Source: Alphaproteobacteria bacterium
Lineage (GTDB): Bacteria > Pseudomonadota > Alphaproteobacteria > Puniceispirillales > Puniceispirillaceae
Length of the DNA stretch: 15,038 bases
Assembly: GCA_009936885.1 (NCBI GenBank)
Contig: JAACDT010000052.1
Coordinates: forward strand, 1 to 15,038
Direction of reading: 5' to 3'
Below, one piece after another: positions 1 to 7,418 of this stretch (position 1 is the stretch's first letter; each line of letters begins with the position of its first letter). Position numbers and translations under genes: made by a program. The notes beneath the pieces were generated by a model, which was not told the origin of the DNA, ran no database searches, and saw nothing but the letters and a program-made list of their open reading frames with translations.

Positions 1-160
1 GCTAGCACATGTTTGGGGCTCCGAGGAGTCTCTTGAAGGTATGCATGCATTCCTTGAAAAGCGTAAACCTGACTTCCAGAAATTTAGACAACGTAATGCT
101 GAAGAAGTAAAAGAATACCTATCAGGCCTGAAAAATGATGATAATATGAAAAAAGCCTAA
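1..160 (+). CDS. Enoyl-CoA hydratase/isomerase family protein, C-terminal end (partial)
   Basis: The open frame enters from the left edge (first whole codon at base 2) and ends at TAA 158-160, giving the last 52 residues of a protein whose start lies outside the window. The visible part contains EGMHAFLEKRKPDFQKFR, the usual end of crotonase-fold enoyl-CoA hydratases (typically EGxxAFLEKRKPxF), followed by a short charged tail. Family members hydrate 2-enoyl-CoA esters or catalyse related reactions in the cytoplasm; the active-site glutamates lie upstream and cannot be checked. A CoA-transferase gene follows on the same strand after about 136 bases, so both may handle CoA esters, but a weak terminator and a promoter-like site between them suggest separate transcription. 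The family call is fairly secure; the exact substrate is unknown. Confidence 0.8.
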   Translation, partial: LAHVWGSEESLEGMHAFLEKRKPDFQKFRQRNAEEVKEYLSGLKNDDNMKKA

Positions 161-172
161 AGCGGTTTTTTT
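149..172 (+). terminator. Weak intrinsic terminator overlapping the enoyl-CoA hydratase stop
   Basis: AAAAAAGCC (149-157) can pair with GGTTTTTTT (164-172) around a 6-base loop, forming nine pairs including one G-U. The T run forms the 3' arm. The stop codon 158-160 lies in the loop. Only two G-C pairs support the stem, so it would be weak; the call rests on its position at the gene end. Confidence 0.35.
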
Positions 173-185
173 AAAAATTAGAAGG

Positions 186-217
186 GCTTCAACCATTGGA
201 TTTTTTTTGGTTGAAGC
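186..217 (+). repeat. Perfect 9-bp inverted repeat upstream of the CoA-transferase promoter
   Basis: GCTTCAACC (186-194) and GGTTGAAGC (209-217) are perfect inverted copies separated by 14 bases that end in eight T. As RNA this would be a hairpin with the T run in the loop, so it is not a classic terminator. As DNA, the arms are centred about 23 bases apart and sit directly before a TATAAT box, so a repressor or activator site is plausible. Confidence 0.5.
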
Positions 218-220
218 TTG

Positions 221-229
221 TGGTATAAT
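221..229 (+). promoter_or_regulatory. Putative extended -10 promoter for the CoA-transferase gene
   Basis: TGGTATAAT matches the extended -10 consensus (TGnTATAAT) exactly, about 68 bases before the CoA-transferase ATG. No good -35 box lies at the usual distance (it would fall in the T run), which is common for extended -10 promoters. The 9-bp inverted repeat lies immediately upstream and would overlap polymerase contacts. This is inferred from sequence alone. Confidence 0.45.
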
Positions 230-296
230 AGGATGAAATTAGATATGGGTTGGTGAATGGCTGGCCGCTATCTTATGTGATAATGGGTGAGAGATT

Positions 297-1493
297 ATGG
301 CTGGTGGTAATGCGCTTGACGGCGTTGTGGTTTTGGATCTAACACGCGTTCTTGCAGGCCCTTTATGTGCCCAAATGCTCGGTGATATGGGCGCAGAAGT
401 GATAAAGGTAGAACATCCTGGCAGAGGCGATGATACACGGCATTGGGGCCCCCCATTTGCTGATACAGAAGCAGCATATTTTCTGGGGGTGAATCGCAAT
501 AAGAAAAGCTTGGCACTCGATTTCAAATCTCCTGCTGGTCTGCAGGTACTCAAAAAACTAGTTAAGAAAAGTGATATTGTAATTGATAATTTCAAACCAG
601 GTCTTCTTGATAAGCTTGGTCTTACATCTGATTGGTTTGAAACAGAAGCTGAAACAGTTATCAGGTGCTCGATAACAGGTTATGGCACCAAAGGCCCGAA
701 CGGGGGAATGCCAGGATATGATTTTCTGCTTCAGGCCGAATCTGGTTTGATGGCAATTACTGGCGAGCCAGATGGAGCGCCCATGAAACTGGGGGTAGCA
801 GTTGTTGATATCGCAACAGGGATGAATGCGGTGATCGGAATTTTAGCTGCATTAAACAAACGTAACAGAACAAATTTAGGCTCGTTCGTGGATGTTAATT
901 TATACAATACAGGGGTATTTTTGTTAGCAAATGTTGCTTCAAATTTTCTTGTTTCAGAAGCTGAAGCAAGGCGTTATGGAAATGGCCACCCCAATATAGT
1001 GCCTTATAATCTTTTTAAATGTGGTGAGGGGAGCCTTGTTATTTCAGTTGGAAATGATGGGCAATTCAAACAGTTCGCAGAATGTGTTGGGCATCAGGAA
1101 TGGATTGGCGATAGCCGGTTCGCTAAAAATGCAGGCAGGGTAGAAAATAGAGACGAGATTGAACGGCTAATTGAAATAGCCTTGTCTGATAATAGCGCGA
1201 ATTATTGGTACAATGCGCTAAAAGATAGCGGTATTCCAGTTGCGGTGGTGCGTACGGTTTCACAATCGCTAACACATCCACAAACAATTGAAAACGGAAT
1301 GGTTGTTGAAATGCAGCATTCAACTGCTGGGCTTGTTAAATCTCTTGGCTTGCCCATTACGATTGATGATGTAAGAGGACGTTGCGAGAATTCGCCGCCC
1401 CCATTATTAGGTCAGCATAACACCGAAATCCTGGAAGGATTATTAGGTATGACACAGGCTGAGATCAGCGAACTAACAAATCAGGAACCCTAA
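297..1493 (+). CDS. Family III CoA-transferase (CaiB/BaiF family)
   Basis: This 398-residue cytoplasmic enzyme is of normal length for family III CoA-transferases, which move CoA between carboxylic acids through an aspartyl-CoA intermediate. Seen directly: the N-terminal nucleotide/CoA-binding block LDLTRVLAGPLCAQMLGDMGAEVIKVE (residues 13-39, split here only for description), the RNKKSLALDFKSPAG block near 67-81, DNFKPG near 97-102, and GYDFLLQAESGLM near 140-152. Asp142 in that last block is the likely catalytic aspartate by family alignment. The ATG is preceded by GTGAGAG at a suitable distance, and earlier ATGs run into stops. The MLE-subgroup gene follows after 6 bases, so the two are probably co-transcribed and perhaps coupled. 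Family members act on formate, carnitine, succinate, malate, citramalate or racemise acyl-CoA; nothing visible fixes the substrate here. Confidence 0.9.
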   Translation: MAGGNALDGVVVLDLTRVLAGPLCAQMLGDMGAEVIKVEHPGRGDDTRHWGPPFADTEAAYFLGVNRNKKSLALDFKSPAGLQVLKKLVKKSDIVIDNFKPGLLDKLGLTSDWFETEAETVIRCSITGYGTKGPNGGMPGYDFLLQAESGLMAITGEPDGAPMKLGVAVVDIATGMNAVIGILAALNKRNRTNLGSFVDVNLYNTGVFLLANVASNFLVSEAEARRYGNGHPNIVPYNLFKCGEGSLVISVGNDGQFKQFAECVGHQEWIGDSRFAKNAGRVENRDEIERLIEIALSDNSANYWYNALKDSGIPVAVVRTVSQSLTHPQTIENGMVVEMQHSTAGLVKSLGLPITIDDVRGRCENSPPPLLGQHNTEILEGLLGMTQAEISELTNQEP

Positions 1494-1499
1494 TATTCA

Positions 1500-2615
1500 A
1501 TGACTTATTTACATGTAAAAATAGAAGATATTCAAATATATTCAGTATCTATGCCCTTAAAAGCACCTGTAAAAATGGCAGGTGTTACTGTCAAATCAGC
1601 GGATAATATCATCATTCATGTTACTGGTAATAATGCTATATCTGGCTGGGGTGAGGCATCATCAGCACCAACAATGACAGGCGAATTTGTGCAAGGTATG
1701 GTAGCTGCGGCAGAGTTTCTTAAATCAAGATTAGTCGGTGCTTCAATTACCAGTCTGCAGGATATCAAAACATTAATTGAAACCCCTTTATATGGAAATG
1801 ATGGTGCTATATCTGCAATTGAAATGGCGATGCTTGATCTGTTTGCCCGCTCCCATAATTGCTCTCTCATTGAGTTACTTGGCGGTGCAAAACGACAATC
1901 AGCGCGAGCCCTCACTATGATTGCGGGAGGCACTTTAGATGAAGAAATAGACCGTGCAAAGGCTAAGCAACATGAAGGATTTGAGGCATTCAAAGTCAAG
2001 GTAGGCTCGCTCTCGGCAGAGCAAGATTTAATGAGGTGCTCTGCTATTAGAAAAGTGCTAGGTAGTGGCGCCTTTATTTCGGCTGATGCAAATGAAGGTT
2101 ACGAGCCCTTGCAAGCAGCTGAGTTTGCAAAATCAGCAAAAGAATATGGTATTGATTTTTTCGAGCAACCTGTCCCTGCCTATGATGTTAGCTTAATTAG
2201 GGATGTTGCATCTGTAAGCTCTGTTCCATTGGCGGCAGATGAAGGGGTTCATAGCCAGTCTGATATATCAGAGCTAGTTTTGGCTTCAGCGGTTAAAGGA
2301 TGCAGTCTTAAGACAATTAAGCTTGGCGGAATGCTAGCTGTATTGGATGCTGCAAGACACGCACATTCTTTGGGGCTAAATATCAATCTTGCCGGAAAGG
2401 TAGCAGAAACAAGTATTAGTAGCAGTGCCGTTGCTGTTCTGGCTTGTCTTGTTCCTAATATAAACTGGGATGTGAGTGTTACTAATCAATATCTTGAAAC
2501 GGATCCGGTTACTAATAGTTTGGCAATAGAACAAGGCCGCGTTATTGGGCCACAGGGAATCGGATTGGGCACAGAAATAGAGATGAAAAAATTAACACCT
2601 TTTTTAGTTAGCTAA
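1500..2615 (+). CDS. Enolase-superfamily enzyme, muconate-lactonizing (MLE) subgroup
   Basis: This 371-residue protein has the mandelate racemase/MLE layout: an N-terminal capping domain (about 1-125) and a C-terminal barrel. Metal ligands are visible as Asp196, Glu222 (in FFEQP) and Asp247 (in ADE). Acid/base lysines appear as the KxK pair Lys165/Lys167 (FKVKV) and Lys274 (IKLGG), the arrangement typical of the MLE subgroup. Known members include muconate cycloisomerase, o-succinylbenzoate synthase, dipeptide epimerases, N-acylamino-acid racemases and proline-betaine epimerases. The DxD pair that dipeptide epimerases use near the last barrel strand is not evident: the matching region reads NWDVSVTNQYL (322-332). 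It starts 6 bases after the CoA-transferase stop with only a distant AGGA, suggesting translational coupling. Epimerase or racemase is the favoured role, with the substrate probably delivered by the importer downstream; this is inference. Confidence 0.85.
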   Translation: MTYLHVKIEDIQIYSVSMPLKAPVKMAGVTVKSADNIIIHVTGNNAISGWGEASSAPTMTGEFVQGMVAAAEFLKSRLVGASITSLQDIKTLIETPLYGNDGAISAIEMAMLDLFARSHNCSLIELLGGAKRQSARALTMIAGGTLDEEIDRAKAKQHEGFEAFKVKVGSLSAEQDLMRCSAIRKVLGSGAFISADANEGYEPLQAAEFAKSAKEYGIDFFEQPVPAYDVSLIRDVASVSSVPLAADEGVHSQSDISELVLASAVKGCSLKTIKLGGMLAVLDAARHAHSLGLNINLAGKVAETSISSSAVAVLACLVPNINWDVSVTNQYLETDPVTNSLAIEQGRVIGPQGIGLGTEIEMKKLTPFLVS

Positions 2616-2768
2616 AGCAGCATACACTCACAAAAATTTTGATTCTATTTCACAATCTGGATTACTAGTGGAATAATCGATAATAACGGCATTAATAGAT
2701 TGAATTCCTATTTTTATCGTGTTTCTATACCGTATTGAATATCGAAAAAATTCAACAGGAGGAAAATA
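2616..2768 (+). promoter_or_regulatory. Leader before the binding-protein gene, with consensus ribosome binding site
   Basis: This 153-base gap is the largest within the left gene group. It ends in AGGAGG (2757-2762), a perfect Shine-Dalgarno six bases before the ATG and the strongest I noticed in the window, consistent with the high level needed for a periplasmic binding protein. TTGAAT (2735-2740) and ATTCAA (2750-2755) could form a small hairpin just upstream of it. A promoter of its own is plausible (TTGAAT at 2700, TATACC at 2726), but the 20-base spacing is poor and I do not claim it. Confidence 0.45.
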
Positions 2769-4355
2769 ATGCGATTATCAATCAGGTCTGCCCTTATTAC
2801 AGTTGCGGCTGTATGTGCAGTATCAACTTCTGCTTTTGCAGGGAGTCATGCGTCTTGTCCTGTACAAGGCGGCACGCTCAAATACGGTGTCAAGGCAGAG
2901 CCACCAAGTTACGATATGCACGCCACAAATTCATACGCAGTTATGCACTTCGTAACACAACACTATTCAACTCTTCTAACATTTGACTGGAAAAACTTTC
3001 CAAAGTTAGAAGGGGATTTAGCTGAGAGTTGGTCAATGGCTGACGATGGGCTGTCTTATACATTTAACTTGCATAAAGGTGTTAAGTTCCATGATGGAAC
3101 TCCTTTTACATCAGCTGATGTTAAGGCAAGCTATGACCGTATGAGAAATCCACCAGAAGGGGTTACATCTGTAAGAAAAGCATTATTTGCAAGTATTTCA
3201 GAAATTGAGACACCTGATGATCACACAGTGATTTTCAAACTCAGCTCAGCAGACGCGTTTATGATGGATGGATTTGCATCCCCGTTTAACGCTATTTATT
3301 CTGCAAAAGACTTAGCAGCTGACCCAGCATTCCCAGTTAAAAATGTTAATGGTACTGGTCCTTATATGCTTGATGAGCACGTAAAAGGCGAAGCTTATAA
3401 AGCGGTTCGTTATGATGATTTCCATCATGGTGATAACTGCCTTGACGGTACTGTTGGTTATCGTATTAAAGGCATCGTAGAGCCGATGGTTGGAGGTCAA
3501 ATCATGGCTGAGTGGCGCGGAGTTGCCCCACCAGAAAGAAAGTCTCTAACAGAGCAAATGGGTGATGATATCACTTTCCAGGAAAAACAGCTAATGACTG
3601 CATGGGTTGTTTCTCTTAACAGTGAGTTTGAGGCATTTAAAGATAAGCGCGATCGCCAAGCGATGAACCTATGTATCGACAGGCATGGCGGTCTTCCAAA
3701 GCTAGCAAAAATTACATTTGTTGCTCCAAGACCTTCAGGATTCTTGCTTTATGATACAAAATTTGCACTCCCAGACGAAGAATTGTTTGACCTTGTAGGT
3801 TATGGTCCTGATGCAGAAGCAAATAGAGCGGAGGGTATGAGACTTCTTAAAGAGGCAGGTTTTGAAGGCCTTGAGTTTACATATAGTAACAGAGCTGTTT
3901 CTCACCCATACGACCATATTGCAATTTGGTTGATGTCAGAGTGGAAGAAATGTGGCATGAATCCAAATATGATAACAAACCCAACATCTAAGTTTGTTCA
4001 AATCAGAAAAGAAGGTGGATTTGATGCAACGATAGACTGGGCTCCTTCATTTTTGCCGGATCCAACATTAATGCACTTTAAGTATCTCTCAGATGATAAA
4101 ACTGGTTCTAACTACAGTAACTACATTGACAGAGAACTAGATGAGTTGTTTGACGCACAAAAAGGTGAAACAGACTTTGAAAAGCGTAAAGCACTTGTTC
4201 ATGCTTTTGAGAAAAAAGCACTTGAAGATGCTTATGTGCTTCCTGTGACTTACACAGACCGTGTGGTTCCAATGCATAAAAGCGTTAAAGGCTTTACCAT
4301 TGCATTCTCACACATTCTGAATAACACCTACCGTGGTGTCTATTTAGAAAACTAA
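2769..4355 (+). CDS. ABC transporter substrate-binding protein, family 5 (peptide/nickel/opine type)
   Basis: This 528-residue periplasmic protein is the capture subunit of the importer encoded downstream. Residues 1-24 form a Sec signal peptide (MRLSIR, hydrophobic core, AFA cleavage site); Cys30 is not in a lipobox, so a soluble protein is expected. The family 5 signature lies at about 83-118 (DLAESWSMADDG, then FHDGTPFTSADV), after the usual GGTLKYG start of the mature fold. The length is typical. Family members bind di- and oligopeptides, glutathione, opines, nickel complexes or glycosides, so the family alone does not give the ligand. A consensus AGGAGG six bases before the ATG marks the start, and a strong hairpin follows the stop. 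With the MLE-subgroup enzyme and CoA-transferase upstream, it probably imports their substrate or a precursor. Confidence 0.92.
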   Translation: MRLSIRSALITVAAVCAVSTSAFAGSHASCPVQGGTLKYGVKAEPPSYDMHATNSYAVMHFVTQHYSTLLTFDWKNFPKLEGDLAESWSMADDGLSYTFNLHKGVKFHDGTPFTSADVKASYDRMRNPPEGVTSVRKALFASISEIETPDDHTVIFKLSSADAFMMDGFASPFNAIYSAKDLAADPAFPVKNVNGTGPYMLDEHVKGEAYKAVRYDDFHHGDNCLDGTVGYRIKGIVEPMVGGQIMAEWRGVAPPERKSLTEQMGDDITFQEKQLMTAWVVSLNSEFEAFKDKRDRQAMNLCIDRHGGLPKLAKITFVAPRPSGFLLYDTKFALPDEELFDLVGYGPDAEANRAEGMRLLKEAGFEGLEFTYSNRAVSHPYDHIAIWLMSEWKKCGMNPNMITNPTSKFVQIRKEGGFDATIDWAPSFLPDPTLMHFKYLSDDKTGSNYSNYIDRELDELFDAQKGETDFEKRKALVHAFEKKALEDAYVLPVTYTDRVVPMHKSVKGFTIAFSHILNNTYRGVYLEN

Positions 4356-4370
4356 AATAACAATACAAGT

Positions 4371-4395
4371 GAGCGCGTCAATTACTGACGCGCTC
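4371..4395 (+). terminator. Strong hairpin between binding-protein and ATPase genes (attenuating terminator)
   Basis: GAGCGCGTCA (4371-4380) pairs perfectly with TGACGCGCTC (4386-4395) around the 5-base loop ATTAC, followed by TATTTATTTC. The stem is very GC-rich for this DNA. The trailing T tract is interrupted, so read-through is likely. Such hairpins between binding-protein and membrane-component genes commonly cause partial termination or 3'-end protection, raising the ratio of binding protein to transporter. Confidence 0.7.
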
Positions 4396-4426
4396 TATTT
4401 ATTTCATACTTGCGAAGGTTTTTACC

Positions 4427-6469
4427 GTGTCAAATATTGATGATAAGAACGTACTTCTTGATGTTAAGAACTTAAACGTGGAGTTCAAATTAAAAAATGG
4501 TACCGTGAGAGCTGTTGATAATATCAGTTTTCAAGTAGGAAAAGGCGAGTTTTTAGCAATAGTGGGCGAATCTGGCTGCGGAAAGTCAGTGACTGCACTA
4601 TCGTTGATGAGATTGCTTCCTCGTATTGCCGACATATCCGCTGACCACATTAAATTTGACGGCGTTGATATCTCTAAAGTGACTGAAAGTGAAATGAGAA
4701 AACTTAGGGGTCGCCGTATCTCTATGATATTTCAGGAACCAATGACCAGTTTAAATCCGGTTCTTACAATCGGGGATCAGCTAACAGAGCCGCTTTTAAC
4801 TCATTTAGAGATGAGTGAGAAGGAAGCTAATGCACGTACAATTGAACTTCTTGGAATGGTTGGAATACCTGAACCAGAGAAAAGATTAACCCAGTACCCA
4901 CACCAGTTTTCTGGTGGTATGAGGCAGAGGGTGATGATTGCTATCGGTCTTGCTTGTGAGCCTGATTTGATTATAGCGGATGAACCAACAACCGCGTTAG
5001 ATGTTACAATTCAAGCGCAAATTCTTGAATTACTGAAGGATATTAGTAGCCGTCTTGGCGTAGCGGTAATTATGATCACACATAATCTAGGTGTTGTTGC
5101 TGCTTATGCTGATAGAGTAAATGTTATGTACGCTGCTCGTATTGTAGAGCAAGGCGATGCAAACCAGATTTTTGAAAAGCCGTCTCACCCATATACAATT
5201 GGGCTTCTTCGCTCAGTGCCTCGGATGGATAAACCAAGGGGCGGTCGACTTGCAACTATTGACGGATTGCCGCCAAACTTAATGTCACCGCCGGTAGGAT
5301 GTCGCTTTAAGCCAAGATGTCCGCTAGCGGGGGATGCGTGCGACAATGTGCCAGTGTTAGAAACTCAGCACGGTAAGGAAGATCATTTGGCTGCTTGTTT
5401 CTTTACAGATAAAGCAAGCAAAGATGGTAGTACCATTTACCTAGCTGAAACCAGCACCCATAGTAGTGCTGAAATTAATAAAGAAAATCCGTTGCTGGTT
5501 GTTGATGGGCTTGAGCAGTATTTCTCTGTGTCCTTCAGAAGCGGTTGGTTATCTAATACTTCAGGCACGGTGAAGGCTGTTGATGGCGTATCATTTGAGG
5601 TTTATCCTGGGCAAACTGTTGGATTAGTAGGCGAATCTGGATGTGGTAAAACATCTGTTGGAAGAGCTATATTGCATCTGAATAAGGCAACTGGCGGAAA
5701 AATGCAATTCAATGATGTTGATTTGAATTCAAATTCTGTTGCGCTTGTAAGACAAGATATGCAGGTGATTTTCCAAGACCCCTTCTCCTCATTAAACCCA
5801 AGGATGACTATTGGAGAAATTTTGGAGGAGCCATTAAAGGTGCATAATATTGTGCTTGACCCTCAAGAAAGGGAGGAAAAGATTTCCGACCTGTTATTGA
5901 AGGTTGGCTTGTATCCCTACATGAGAGAGCGCTACCCACATGAGTTATCAGGCGGGCAACGTCAAAGGGTTGGTATTGCAAGAGCCTTATCAATGGAGCC
6001 TAAATTAATCATTTGTGACGAGCCAGTGTCAGCTTTGGACGTATCTGTGCAGGCACAGATAATCAATTTGCTGGAAGATTTGCAACGTGAACTTGGCATT
6101 GCTTACTTGTTTATTGCGCATGATCTTGCGGTGGTTAAGCATATCTCGCATAAGGTTATTGTGATGTATCTTGGTAAAATTATGGAATTTGGCGAGGGTG
6201 ATGATTTATATAGTAACCCAAGACATCCCTACACCAGAGCATTAATGGATGCCGCACCAATACCAGATCCACAGATTGAGAGAAATAGAGTGAAAATTGT
6301 TTTAAAAGGCGAATTACCCTCTCCTCTTAATCCGCCAAAGGGCTGTGTTTTTTCTTCAAGATGCAATTTTGTCACTGACGCCTGTAGAGCTGAAATGCCT
6401 CAGCTACAAGAATGTGGAAATGAACATCAAGCAGCTTGTATTAAATTAGATGAGTTAGAAAATGCTTAG
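4427..6469 (+). CDS. Fused double ATPase subunit of a dipeptide/oligopeptide ABC importer (DppD-DppF type)
   Basis: A single 680-residue chain carries both ATP-binding halves that drive the importer on the cytoplasmic face. Half 1: Walker A GESGCGKS (47-54), signature FSGGMRQR (161-168), Walker B LIIADE (181-186), switch His219. Half 2: Walker A GESGCGKT (402-409), LSGGQRQR (507-514), LIICDE (527-532), His565. Each half ends in an oligopeptide-transporter C-terminal domain with cysteines spaced C-x5-C-x6-C (292/298/305 plus 324; 640/646/653 plus 671), which in some relatives hold an iron-sulfur cluster. Translation starts at GTG with GAAGG eight bases upstream; there is no nearby ATG in frame that keeps the N-terminal strand. 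The fused layout resembles GsiA of the glutathione importer, but ligand transfer by analogy is unsafe. The permease gene overlaps its end by 8 bases. Confidence 0.95.
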   Translation: MSNIDDKNVLLDVKNLNVEFKLKNGTVRAVDNISFQVGKGEFLAIVGESGCGKSVTALSLMRLLPRIADISADHIKFDGVDISKVTESEMRKLRGRRISMIFQEPMTSLNPVLTIGDQLTEPLLTHLEMSEKEANARTIELLGMVGIPEPEKRLTQYPHQFSGGMRQRVMIAIGLACEPDLIIADEPTTALDVTIQAQILELLKDISSRLGVAVIMITHNLGVVAAYADRVNVMYAARIVEQGDANQIFEKPSHPYTIGLLRSVPRMDKPRGGRLATIDGLPPNLMSPPVGCRFKPRCPLAGDACDNVPVLETQHGKEDHLAACFFTDKASKDGSTIYLAETSTHSSAEINKENPLLVVDGLEQYFSVSFRSGWLSNTSGTVKAVDGVSFEVYPGQTVGLVGESGCGKTSVGRAILHLNKATGGKMQFNDVDLNSNSVALVRQDMQVIFQDPFSSLNPRMTIGEILEEPLKVHNIVLDPQEREEKISDLLLKVGLYPYMRERYPHELSGGQRQRVGIARALSMEPKLIICDEPVSALDVSVQAQIINLLEDLQRELGIAYLFIAHDLAVVKHISHKVIVMYLGKIMEFGEGDDLYSNPRHPYTRALMDAAPIPDPQIERNRVKIVLKGELPSPLNPPKGCVFSSRCNFVTDACRAEMPQLQECGNEHQAACIKLDELENA

Positions 6470-7418
6470 TTATGCAATAAGAAGAATTTTATTAACGATA
6501 CCAACTCTAATTGCGGTTGCTGTTCTTGTTTTTTTCGTTTTGCGGGTTGTTCCTGGCGATATTGTCGAAATTAAACTAACAGCAGAGGGTGGCATGGTTT
6601 CTGAAGAAGAAATCATGAGTGAGAAAGAGCGTCTTGGCCTGAATGACCCTATTATGGTTCAATTCTATAAATATATGATTGGACTTCCTCAAGGTGATTT
6701 GGGAATTTCGCTCTGGACAGAAAATAATGTTTCTTCTGAAATAGCGGCGCGAATTGGATTGTCATTTGAATTAGCCGTATTATCGACCGTTTTGGCGGTG
6801 TTAATAGCGTTTCCGTTGGGTACGTTATCAGCGTTATTCAGAGGTTCGATATTAGACTATGTCATACGATTATTAACGATTGGCGGGATAGCTGTGCCCT
6901 CATTCTGGCTTGGTATGCTAATCATTATGATGTTGCTGGCAACCGTTGGAAAATTACCGCCCCTCGGTACCGTTGGATTATTAGAAGACCCTCTAACCAA
7001 CCTATATCAGCTTATATGGCCAGCATTATCAGTTGGTTATCGCTACTCATCGGTTACGGCAAGAATGCTTCGCTCTTCAATATTAGAGGTGTTGTCAGAA
7101 GATTATATCAGGACAGCAAGAGCAAAAGGTGTGTTTGAGCGGATTGTTATCGTAAAGCATGGAATGCGAAACGCGCTTCTACCAACTGTCACGGTTATTG
7201 GGTTGGAGTTCGCGTTCTTACTAGGGGGTCTTGTAGTTACTGAGTCTGTATTTAACCTGAACGGTATAGGTAAGCTTTTCGTAGATAGTGTTGTTAGAAA
7301 TGATCTAAACCTATTACAAGGGCTGGTATTAACGGTTGCTACTGGTTTCGTTTTAATCAACTTAATTGTTGACCTGCTATATGCCGCGCTAGATCCAAGA
7401 ATAAGGTATCAAAAATGA
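6462..7418 (+). CDS. ABC transporter permease, DppB/OppB type
   Basis: This 318-residue inner-membrane protein is one of the two channel subunits. About six hydrophobic segments are visible: near 9-28, 100-125, 134-160, 183-200, 242-262 and 286-310. The periplasmic region with LGLNDPIMVQFYKY (58-71) and GDLGISLW (78-85) is characteristic of the DppB branch. The cytoplasmic EAA loop that docks on the ATPase reads DYIRTARAKG (214-223) and continues to HGMRNALLP. Length is normal. The ATG lies inside the last codons of the ATPase gene (8-base overlap), and the next permease overlaps its stop as ATGA, so the three are translationally coupled. Confidence 0.94.
   Translation: MLSYAIRRILLTIPTLIAVAVLVFFVLRVVPGDIVEIKLTAEGGMVSEEEIMSEKERLGLNDPIMVQFYKYMIGLPQGDLGISLWTENNVSSEIAARIGLSFELAVLSTVLAVLIAFPLGTLSALFRGSILDYVIRLLTIGGIAVPSFWLGMLIIMMLLATVGKLPPLGTVGLLEDPLTNLYQLIWPALSVGYRYSSVTARMLRSSILEVLSEDYIRTARAKGVFERIVIVKHGMRNALLPTVTVIGLEFAFLLGGLVVTESVFNLNGIGKLFVDSVVRNDLNLLQGLVLTVATGFVLINLIVDLLYAALDPRIRYQK

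Noticed and set aside
239..595. Open frame of 118 codons on the - strand opposite the CoA-transferase start
   Set aside because: It is opposite the conserved N-terminal block of the CoA-transferase; the apparent hydrophobic start is not supported by a ribosome binding site.
1616..1999. Open frame of 127 codons on the - strand
   Set aside because: It is antisense to the MLE-subgroup gene, whose catalytic motifs are intact, and shows no family features.
2735..2986. Cysteine-rich open frame of 83 codons overlapping the binding-protein start
   Set aside because: It is an out-of-frame reading of the signal-peptide region; the binding protein has the consensus ribosome binding site.
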